Of a stretch of 64,000 nucleotides of DNA, positions 56,527 through 64,000 are shown one piece after another. This stretch comes from Saprospiraceae bacterium (GTDB lineage: Bacteria > Bacteroidota > Bacteroidia > Chitinophagales > Saprospiraceae): contig JADKAE010000015.1 in assembly GCA_016715405.1 (NCBI GenBank), positions 1 to 64,000 of the forward strand. The letters are read 5' to 3'. Every line of letters begins with the position of its first letter. Within the stretch, counting starts at the first letter, position 1. Under the pieces are notes generated by a model that worked only from the letters and a program-made list of their open reading frames with translations, was not told where the DNA came from and searched no databases. A program made the position numbers and the translations under genes.

Positions 56527-57247
56527 AGTAAAAGGGTTGAGTGCTGAACTAAAGCTTTTGGAATTATTTTGTTATGAGACATTGCAATAACAGCGGTAAG
56601 ACAACTGCTTTGTCTACCGTAACAGCTTGTAACAAGCCGTTTCAAAACAACTAATTACCTGTCCCCGACAGGGCCTAACCCGCCGGAGTCCGTGCAATTA
56701 AGGGGAATTCTACTGTTTGTTTTCTATGAAAAACGCCGACACAAAAAATTGACTACCAGCATTTTATTAATATCTGCCGATAACCAACCCACGCGCCCCG
56801 CCCATAGAAATAAAGGAGAGAAACTGCGAAGTGTAACGCTTGTCCATAGTGTTTGTTTATGTATGTTGTAACAAAAAATTATCCCTATAACTCATGAATG
56901 AGTTATATGCATTTCAGGGGAAACTTACTTCATCATGGTTACATGAGGAAGAACACGAATGCTTTAGATTAGGGGAGAAGCAATCAGGTGCCAAACCTAT
57001 CTTGCTTTTTCATTAAGGGGAAACAATTACCGTGCAAATATATATTAAAAATGCTATTTTAGAACTATAAACAATAAAAAAATATTTTTTTTGTGACAGG
57101 CTATCATGCACCGATATATTTCATCACACCCTATAAACAGGTCATATTTCGTATTTAAGTGTGCCGTATCGTATTATTTTGTGATTTAAATATTAATGCT
57201 TTTCATCAATCATTACGTTTTATTAATAATTAATCTAACTCCACAAC
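56527..57247. other. AT-rich leader/intergenic region upstream of the giant gene
   Basis: There is no gene in this 721 bp stretch between the two surface-protein genes. Candidate minus-strand -7 boxes are TATATTTG (57042-57035) and TAGGTTTG (56999-56992), neither with a convincing TTG at the right distance. A perfect 9 bp inverted repeat around GA (ATAACTCAT / ATGAGTTAT) lies at 56887-56906. The motif AGGGGA(A) occurs four times (about 56700, 56917, 56971, 57015), possibly operator sites. No clear terminator for the upstream gene was found. Confidence 0.5.
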
Positions 57248-60200
57248 CTAAGGCGCTACTTTGATCAACTTGCCCACGACACTGCCCGAAGCGGTTTCAA
57301 TACGACCAAAAAACACGCTCCCCTCTCCTATCTCGGCTGCACTTACGCTTCGCCGGTGCCAACCGGCAGTCAGCTCGCCCTGCCACTTATATCGCTCTAC
57401 GCCATTTGCATCGTAAATGTAGAGGGTAAGCCTGTCGTCAACAGGCAGGTAGAACTGCAACCAGGTCTGCTCGCTGAAAGGGTTCGGCTGATTGGTAAAC
57501 ATCAGTTTTCCAGCAGACTCAGCACCGCTGAAGTCTATACTTACCCCAAGCCAGGCGCCGTCGCGCCCGTATGCTTCCGCCGGTGTATACCCATTCTCTC
57601 TGATATGCAGCAATTGCCCAAGCCAGGTTTCCCGGTGCGCCTTGATATGCATAGTAAACATAGGCAATGGCCCACTTTCTCTTTGTTGCTCTTCGTTCCA
57701 GCTTGCGGTAAGTATGCCCGCTCCTCCAAAAAGCCCCCCTATATGGGCCTGGCCAAGCAATCCTTCTTCTACCCCCGTCAACGCAAATGCCGTGGTATCC
57801 CATTGAAGAGTAAACTGAAAACCAACAATGCCCGATAGTTCAGCAGCCGTTAATGTAACGGCGTAGGTGCTGTCTTTTTCCAGCCATTGCTCGTTTGCTG
57901 ACAAACGGAATATCCCTTCTTTGTCCCGCTCTTCTATTGCACCCAAGCCGGTGACGGCGTTCCCGTTCACATCACCAATTTTGATGGCGATGAAATCTTG
58001 CCCGCCCAGGTCGCCCGCCAAATCATTGATGTTGATGATTTCGGGAAAGACTTCCTGCCAGGGATTGGCCGGGTTCGGGAAGTGATAAGCCGCAGGTATA
58101 AACCGCCAACTGGTGTTACTGGCAAAATCAGAGTCGATGAATAAGATGAGTCGCCGCAATTGAATAAGATCATACGTGGTTATGGTACCGGATTTATTCA
58201 CATCGGCAGCTATCATCTTGTAAGGCGAATCGAGATATTGCACGCCCAAAATGTGCTTGGTCATTAACAATAAATCGAAGGTAGATACGCCGTTAAGCGG
58301 ATTTTGATCGAGGAAAGGCGTAACGGTGTAGTCGTACCCCTGCGCTAATGCAGAAAATTGATATGCCCCGTCGCCAAGGGTGGTCATCGATTGGCTCTCC
58401 GCCCCGCTAAGCTGTACCTGTACACCCTCCACAGGTTCGTCGTCTTCGGTAATGACTATGCCGGCTATTTCGGATATCGGCGTATCGCCACAGGCGTTAA
58501 ATACGTTGTCCTGCACCAATACGTAGGTCTCGCAATAATCATAATTGGGCCCTCCTACCGTTCCGTCAGGCTGCACGGCATAAGGATTAAACGCACTATC
58601 CCATGTGTAAATACGCACAACCTGGTGCGGCCTGTCGTCGCAGGTCAGCATGATCGAAGTAGGCCCTGGATGTGGTACTTCCGTGATGCGGTGTATGGAG
58701 TATTTTATTGGAGAAGAGCAATCGGTAATCGGACTGGCGATGAAATCGTTGACGCTAAGCGAAATCGCACCGGTATCTATATCGCCGTCGCCGTCAGCAT
58801 CGGCAGGGGGCATCATCGGCATCAGGTCTATGGCCAATCCATTGATACAAATGGGCGAAGGCGCCTTGCAATCCACTACTTCAAATGGCATATGGGTTTC
58901 ATTCACGTTGCCGCATCCATCTTCTACTATTAAGTAAAAAGAATGGTGCCCGATCGGTACTTCCCATACGGCTTTGAACTTGGGGTACTGACCGTGAATG
59001 ACCTCAAAGTCAGTGAGATCCATATCGATGATGCCGTCATCCCCTTCGTCTAAGTAGATGTGAAATTCGATGTCCTGCGGCGTACAGGTCTCAAACAAGA
59101 GGAATAGATATTCTATTTCCGCATCGCAACCTACGTTGTCATAACTGCAGAACGGGTCGGGTGGCGAGAAATAAATAGCCGGCGGGGTGTTGTCGTATAC
59201 TTTGATGATCTGGGTGTATTCCCAATATCCAATCGAAGGCGTGGCACGCCAGAAACCGGCAGGGTTGGTGGCGCCGTCGCATGCCGTCGGTTTTTCTCCG
59301 GCAGCGGGCACGTTATTCCCCTCCAGGCTATCGCGGTCTATATACCCCAGCCCAATTTCACGCCGCAATACCCACACGGCTTCATCGCCAGGTACACCGT
59401 CGCAGTCTTCGTCTCTGCCAATGACTACCGGGCCGCTCTGCCCATCGTATTCGCACCAGTTGATGACGCGGTAGGTGCGGAATATTTTATAACACTCATC
59501 ACCCGAAGCAGAGAAAAATTCATCGCTGGCACTGACGGCCAACAAGTCGCAAGCCCGCTCGTAGTAATGAATGGTGTCGGGCGCCGGTATGCCGCAATTG
59601 GCCGAGGCGTCGGCAGGAAATCGGATTTCGTAACGGTGTGCCTCTTCGATAACCACCATCTGCTGGCATTCTGCAGCCGATTGGTTGCCAAAGCGGTCTA
59701 TCGCTCTAAACCGGCGTATGATTACGCCGTAGCCGCAATCGTGCAGATTGAGTAAGGGCGGCAATTCTACAGTGTATGCGCCCGGGCAATTGTCATTGGC
59801 CATCGCATTGCCAAATAAAGCCTGCAACTGGGTCGTGTCGCTTGCCTCAAAACTATAGGGCAAATCCGTACAACTCACGGTAACCGCATGCGGCGCAATG
59901 CACAAGGGCCTTAGTTTGTCTTCTACCCACACTTTAAACCAACATACGTCGCTCTGGCCGTTGATATCGGTTATTTGCAACTCTACTAATACCGAATCGC
60001 CCGCATCACAACAACTGAAATCTATATAGCTCGCCCAAGGGGTATAGTCGGGCGCCACAGGCTGGCAATCGGCATCTTCTGTAATTTGCCTCCTGATCTG
60101 GTAGCTGCTTATCCCGCAGTTGTCCCACGACCCTTCGTCGGCTTCTTCGGCGTATAATCTGCCATATCCCTGACCGCCTACTGAAATATTGAGCGCATCA

Positions 60201-62701
60201 TTGCAAATGGCGATGGGCGGCGTGAGGTCGAGTACGCAAAACTCACATTCTAATACTGTTGCGTTGCCACAAGCGTCGGTTACGGTGTACCGAAAACGGT
60301 GACACCCCTCCGGTATGCCCGCCACATAGCGCTGCGTAGCTCCGGCAGGCACACTGGCCAACACAATGGTTTCGGCGCCAACCCCCGTCACTACTTCGGT
60401 CAACACGGACCAATCCGAGCAGTTGTCGCTCACTTCGGGCAATGGCGCCCAAAAGGTGGCCGTACAATCAAAAGGCCCTGTACTGTATAAAATGGAATCC
60501 GACAGGCCATCCCAGTCGTCTATTACCACCGGACAAGATACCACCGGCCCACTAAAATCTCCTACGCCGATCAACTGGCTGTATGTCGCCGAAGAGGAAG
60601 GGGCACACCAATTGAACAAGGTCCATTCCCGTCTTATTTTATAGGTGCTTTCGCAAATAAAAGCTACCGGATAGTCAAAATAGGAAGCCGCCAAATTGCA
60701 GAATGTCTGGTCGAGATCGCTAAATCCAAATGGCGTGATCACAAATGGATAACCCGTAACCGAGGGGTGAGGGTGACCATTGGCATCTGTCTCGTATTGT
60801 TCGTCGCACTCCACATAGGTGGTAAACGGCGGAAAAAAGACATCGGTTACCGCCGGCCTGCGAATGCTGATGACCTGCTGGCATTCGTCGGTGTTTCCTT
60901 TTTCATCGGTGGCGCCGAAGGTTCGCACCAATTCTATTACCCCGCAATCGCCGTTAAGGTTTATTTGGTCGCTTACGCAAATTTCTATATTGCCGCAGTT
61001 ATCACTTACCGACGGCCCATTGGGCTGACCCGGATATCCCGTGTAGGAAAGCACTGCCAGCAATTGCTCCAGCCTCTGCCGCTCCAGGTTGTTGGCCGGC
61101 CATAATATCTGTCCATCTTTGTTTACGCTGTAACAACGCGGTACCTGAGCAGGCAAACTGTCTACGGTGATTTTACCCCAGTTCTCACAAAGCAAATCGC
61201 GCACCACCAATTCGGTTTCTACCGGCAGGCCGTTAAGCGTGCCGGCCCCGTCGCTGTATACCCCCCAGGTGTAACCACCGGTGAGCCCCGTGCCAAAAGC
61301 GCCACTGGCCGACGTCATCAGTGTGTAAGTCTGTCCAGGCACCAACGGCAGGCTTATGCGCACCACCGGGTCGAAGGGGAAAAAGCTGGTTAGCGTTCCG
61401 TCAAATACATAATCGCCCTGGGCAATGATGTTTTCACATGGATTATTTATATTAAAATTACCCTGAAATAAGGCCGCCCAGCCCCCACCCCAAGTGGTAG
61501 CCAGATCAAAGGTGTATACGTCGGCAGTCGTCACGGTGAAACTATACAGATCGTAGTAATGCTGGCCAGGCGTGGGATTGATAAAGTCGAGAAAACACAG
61601 GTGGTCAGCTAATGCTATGCCCGGATCGCTACTCGTCAATACTTCCGATATAAATTGTACCTGGTGAGCTACTGCGGCTTGTGATGTGTTTGCCGGACAA
61701 GTAATCTCCGGCGGACTTTGATCTTTTGCGTGTATGTATCCCCAGCAGGTGGTAAAATCTCCTGCAAGTCCTCCGGGTATCGGCTGTACCAATGTTATTT
61801 CGTACAAAAATATACCGCACCCGTCTACTATGGCGCCGTTGGTGGGGTCTTCATCCTGTACCTGAATGCTGAAATCAGTTGCCTCCAAACAACCGAAATT
61901 GCCTTCCAGCAACATTTCCGGCGTGGCGAGAAGCTGACACTGCTCGTTGAGTACTATATTGATTGTGTCGCTGCACCCTATATCAGCTATGGGTGTAGCG
62001 TCTTGTTCTACGTGTATGCCAAAATCCTCCAACCGCGTGTTACCCGCCGCATCAGTGGCACTGATCAGTACCTGGTAATCGCCGGGCGCAGCTATCGCCT
62101 GCCAGGCGCCTGAGCCCAGCGGCGTTAGGGTGATTCCCGTGGTGGGTGTCACCGATATAAGCGGCGATACGTTGCCGCTACAGTTATCCGCTGCAGTCAC
62201 CTGAAAAACAAAGGTGGCCTGCGGCGCTTCACACGGGTCTAAAACGGCTATCAGATCCTGTGCCGGATACACGATGATCGGCGCCCAGTTGTCGGGCTGT
62301 GCGTTCACCGTAACCAATGCATCTACCAAACGTTGTGCACCCTGGGCATCCGTGTAACGAGCTACCAGCAGGTCGCCGTCGTTAGCTGCCTGAGTCAGGT
62401 CAAGTACAAATTCGAAATAACCTGCTGCTGCGTTCACAAACGAAGGCGTCAACGGTGCGCCACCCAATGTGAACACGGCATTGGCCGGGTTGATCGGGTT
62501 GTCGCAATCGTCGATGATCGTGATCGATGCCGTAGCCAATACGTTGGTCTGGCACTGTGGTACCGTAAACGTCAGGTTGCCCGGCAGAATGATGTCGGCA
62601 GGCTGGTTGACGTCCTGTAATACCGTGATCGTCGGGTTGGCCGTTACGCCCTGATACGTGATCAAGGGGAAGAACGTGCCCGGCGTTACCGTGCCTTGCA
62701 T
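57248..62701 (-). CDS. In-frame segment: C-terminal 1,817 codons of the second giant protein
   Basis: The unbroken frame contains beta-sandwich units (DNCSGNVSPL, GDYQVLISATDAAGNT), a pre-peptidase-like domain (about 61650-61230), a HYR-like region, the dockerin-like pair (about 58300-58130), the cohesin-like domain (about 57920-57560) and the sorting domain. The first codon at 62701 is internal: the true frame continues upstream after a correction. Confidence 0.9.
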   Translation of the reverse strand: MQGTVTPGTFFPLITYQGVTANPTITVLQDVNQPADIILPGNLTFTVPQCQTNVLATASITIIDDCDNPINPANAVFTLGGAPLTPSFVNAAAGYFEFVLDLTQAANDGDLLVARYTDAQGAQRLVDALVTVNAQPDNWAPIIVYPAQDLIAVLDPCEAPQATFVFQVTAADNCSGNVSPLISVTPTTGITLTPLGSGAWQAIAAPGDYQVLISATDAAGNTRLEDFGIHVEQDATPIADIGCSDTINIVLNEQCQLLATPEMLLEGNFGCLEATDFSIQVQDEDPTNGAIVDGCGIFLYEITLVQPIPGGLAGDFTTCWGYIHAKDQSPPEITCPANTSQAAVAHQVQFISEVLTSSDPGIALADHLCFLDFINPTPGQHYYDLYSFTVTTADVYTFDLATTWGGGWAALFQGNFNINNPCENIIAQGDYVFDGTLTSFFPFDPVVRISLPLVPGQTYTLMTSASGAFGTGLTGGYTWGVYSDGAGTLNGLPVETELVVRDLLCENWGKITVDSLPAQVPRCYSVNKDGQILWPANNLERQRLEQLLAVLSYTGYPGQPNGPSVSDNCGNIEICVSDQINLNGDCGVIELVRTFGATDEKGNTDECQQVISIRRPAVTDVFFPPFTTYVECDEQYETDANGHPHPSVTGYPFVITPFGFSDLDQTFCNLAASYFDYPVAFICESTYKIRREWTLFNWCAPSSSATYSQLIGVGDFSGPVVSCPVVIDDWDGLSDSILYSTGPFDCTATFWAPLPEVSDNCSDWSVLTEVVTGVGAETIVLASVPAGATQRYVAGIPEGCHRFRYTVTDACGNATVLECEFCVLDLTPPIAICNDALNISVGGQGYGRLYAEEADEGSWDNCGISSYQIRRQITEDADCQPVAPDYTPWASYIDFSCCDAGDSVLVELQITDINGQSDVCWFKVWVEDKLRPLCIAPHAVTVSCTDLPYSFEASDTTQLQALFGNAMANDNCPGAYTVELPPLLNLHDCGYGVIIRRFRAIDRFGNQSAAECQQMVVIEEAHRYEIRFPADASANCGIPAPDTIHYYERACDLLAVSASDEFFSASGDECYKIFRTYRVINWCEYDGQSGPVVIGRDEDCDGVPGDEAVWVLRREIGLGYIDRDSLEGNNVPAAGEKPTACDGATNPAGFWRATPSIGYWEYTQIIKVYDNTPPAIYFSPPDPFCSYDNVGCDAEIEYLFLLFETCTPQDIEFHIYLDEGDDGIIDMDLTDFEVIHGQYPKFKAVWEVPIGHHSFYLIVEDGCGNVNETHMPFEVVDCKAPSPICINGLAIDLMPMMPPADADGDGDIDTGAISLSVNDFIASPITDCSSPIKYSIHRITEVPHPGPTSIMLTCDDRPHQVVRIYTWDSAFNPYAVQPDGTVGGPNYDYCETYVLVQDNVFNACGDTPISEIAGIVITEDDEPVEGVQVQLSGAESQSMTTLGDGAYQFSALAQGYDYTVTPFLDQNPLNGVSTFDLLLMTKHILGVQYLDSPYKMIAADVNKSGTITTYDLIQLRRLILFIDSDFASNTSWRFIPAAYHFPNPANPWQEVFPEIININDLAGDLGGQDFIAIKIGDVNGNAVTGLGAIEERDKEGIFRLSANEQWLEKDSTYAVTLTAAELSGIVGFQFTLQWDTTAFALTGVEEGLLGQAHIGGLFGGAGILTASWNEEQQRESGPLPMFTMHIKAHRETWLGQLLHIRENGYTPAEAYGRDGAWLGVSIDFSGAESAGKLMFTNQPNPFSEQTWLQFYLPVDDRLTLYIYDANGVERYKWQGELTAGWHRRSVSAAEIGEGSVFFGRIETASGSVVGKLIKVAP

Positions 62702-64000
62702 ACTTCAAAGTATACATTGTTCGGTCCGCCTACCTGGTCGGTGAAGAAAAGCCAGCACCGTTGAGGTTGGGAAGGCCCGAGCCGCCGCCGTTGAACTGTA
62801 CCTGCGCGATGTTGATCGGCGCACAGTCGTCGGAGATCGTAAAGCTATATACGATAGTAGCCGAGTTCTGGCAAGCTCGTCAGCGTTACCGTCTCAGCGT
62901 TAGCCTGGATTACAGGAGGCTGGTTGGCTGCTGCGTTCTGTACCGTAATGATCTGATCGATGAAGCCTGGTTACCAAACTGGTCGGTGTAGAATGCGGAG
63001 ATCAGGTAGTTGCCCGCTGCCGGGAACGTCACGAAGTATTCTCGGTAGTTGCCGCCCGTGAAGTTCAGCACGCCCGTAGCGCCGCCGAAGTTTACGATCA
63101 GGTTGGCGAAGTTTACGTTGTCCTGATCGCACAGGTCATCAACCTGGAACGTCAATACACCCGTTACGCTCGTGGCGCATACCGGGATCGTAAACTGAGA
63201 GTTGCCGATGATCGTCACCACAGGATCCGTGTTGTCCGGAACCGTCATGATCAACTGCAAACCTGCAGGGTTGTTGGCGATGTTGCCTGCTGCGTCGCGA
63301 CCGAAGATCGATACCGTTGAGGTACCCGTGCTCCAGTGTACGTCTACCAGGTAGAAACCAAAACCGTCGGGCGTTACGCTCACTTGCGTGGGCGGAATGA
63401 TCGTGTTCGGAACCGTCACTGCCGTGGCGCTTACTGCGTTCAATGCTACGATAAAACCGTCGCAGTTGTCAAAGCCGTATACATAGTATTCGTCCTGACG
63501 GCCGCATTCGCCTTCCGGTACGGGTACGTTGCCGAAGTTGCGCGTCGTGCCGGCGGCAGTCAGCGGGTCGTTGTCGGCAAGAATGTTACCCAGTACGTCC
63601 GTTACATAGAATACAGGTGCAACCATGTCCATGCCGTCGGGTACGCATACCACGATCACCACAGGATCGGTCGGCGGGTTACAAGTGCCCGTCTCGTTTA
63701 CCGTTACCGTGTAGCAACCCGCTCCGGCGTTGCCGAAGAAGTAAGCGCCCGCAGGGAAACCGATGTAGCTAACCACAGTAGTGGGGGGAGGATTCGGCGC
63801 GCCTGCCGGGCCTGAGCCTGCAACCGGCGTAGCGTTAATCGTGTAGGTGCCGGCGCAGGTTGTGCCGTTGGTCACCGTTACCGTAAACGAGCCGTTGGGC
63901 ACATAACCCGGGCTCACTGCGGGGCACGAAGGCTTCACCGTCGTAGCGCTCACCGTGTACTGTGCATCCAGCGTCTGGAATACAGCAGGACCGGCACAGC
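57248..64000 (-). CDS. Second giant T9SS-sorted surface protein (5' partial, frameshifted)
   Basis: The gene is open past position 64000, so its N-terminus is outside the window; at least 2,250 codons are inside. The frame 62910-63953 and the frame 57248-62701 are parts of one protein, joined through indels between about 62700 and 62970 (DQFGNQ at the first break). The N-terminal part in the window has Ig/HYR-like units that include two-Cys motifs. The middle has a pre-peptidase-C-like domain (YYDLYSFTVTTADVYTFDL...). The C-terminal half repeats the order of the neighbouring giant protein: HYR-like region, YIDRDSLEGN segment, dockerin-like pair (NPLNGVSTFDLLLMTKHILG ... GTITTYDLIQLRRLIL), cohesin-like domain and type A sorting domain with NQPNPF (about 57500-57251). 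It is expected to be secreted and surface-bound; function unknown. Confidence 0.88.
62910..63953 (-). CDS. In-frame segment: upstream part of the second giant protein
   Basis: 347 codons; the frame stays open upstream to the window end (reading AVFQTLDAQYTV just before). Contents are beta-sandwich modules: a Cys-paired unit (SFTVTVTNGTTCAGTYTINA, GAGCYTVTVNETGTC) and units with STVSIFGRDAAGNIANN and NYLISAFYTDQFGNQ. The last residues after FGNQ are out of frame. Confidence 0.85.
   Translation of the reverse strand: MSATTVKPSCPAVSPGYVPNGSFTVTVTNGTTCAGTYTINATPVAGSGPAGAPNPPPTTVVSYIGFPAGAYFFGNAGAGCYTVTVNETGTCNPPTDPVVIVVCVPDGMDMVAPVFYVTDVLGNILADNDPLTAAGTTRNFGNVPVPEGECGRQDEYYVYGFDNCDGFIVALNAVSATAVTVPNTIIPPTQVSVTPDGFGFYLVDVHWSTGTSTVSIFGRDAAGNIANNPAGLQLIMTVPDNTDPVVTIIGNSQFTIPVCATSVTGVLTFQVDDLCDQDNVNFANLIVNFGGATGVLNFTGGNYREYFVTFPAAGNYLISAFYTDQFGNQASSIRSLRYRTQQPTSLL

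Noticed and set aside
17055..64000. Polymorphic toxin or contact-dependent inhibition system
   Set aside because: Both giant proteins end in T9SS sorting domains, with no toxin domain, immunity gene or RHS/filamentous haemagglutinin features.
1..64000. tRNA, rRNA, prophage or insertion-sequence genes
   Set aside because: None of the characteristic sequences, transposases or phage structural genes were seen on either strand.

Overview
The window comes from a member of the Bacteroidota, most likely Saprospiraceae or a close relative. The evidence is two enormous surface proteins ending in type IX secretion (T9SS) type A sorting domains, promoter boxes of the Bacteroidota form TAnnTTTG, a UvrA of the Bacteroidota form without the first zinc module, and a BlaR1-like sensor carrying a GldM-like C-terminal domain. 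This placement rests on architecture alone; there is no rRNA gene in the window.

Layout. 1-2000 (minus): an effector-associated domain (EAD11-like) / inactive-STAND protein followed by a MoxR-type AAA+ ATPase that runs off the window; together they look like part of a ternary NTP-dependent conflict system. 2050-3050: seven tandem copies of a ~140 bp hairpin-rich intergenic repeat. 3498-6350 (plus): uvrA. 6742-12537 (plus): a TolC / membrane-fusion / RND efflux operon with an operator-like palindrome and promoter upstream. 12635-13969 (plus): a lipoprotein di-haem cytochrome c peroxidase of the MauG family. 14046-16011 (minus): a BlaI repressor and BlaR1-type sensor protease, with two identical BlaI-type operators framing a consensus promoter. 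16109-16758 (minus): a small J-domain-like protein.

17055-56526 (minus): about 39.5 kb that I read as ONE gene of roughly 13,150 codons. It has an N-terminal signal peptide, a possible thioester-like domain, 24 Ig-like units (20 in one array of exactly 276 bp period), 13 units of a 450 bp DUF11-like repeat, 26 SdrD_B-type units of 351 bp, 9 more 450 bp units, 5 classical DUF11 units with Asp-rich linkers, about 14 Cys-containing CNDNGTP repeats, a HYR-like region, a dockerin-like motif, a cohesin-like domain and a T9SS C-terminal domain. 57248->64000 (minus) is a paralogue with the same C-terminal half; its start lies outside the window.

Sequence quality. Reading frames are broken in single-copy genes mostly at homopolymers (about 806, 11947, 14933, 15786, 16548) and about thirty times inside the giant gene, most densely at 31-37 kb where repeat units are nearly identical. 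This fits an indel-prone long-read assembly that could not be polished inside repeats better than true gene decay. I therefore report broken genes as single CDSs with the break noted, and also list the main in-frame segments of the giant gene. Many intergenic gaps carry their own short tandem or inverted repeats, several of which look like terminators.
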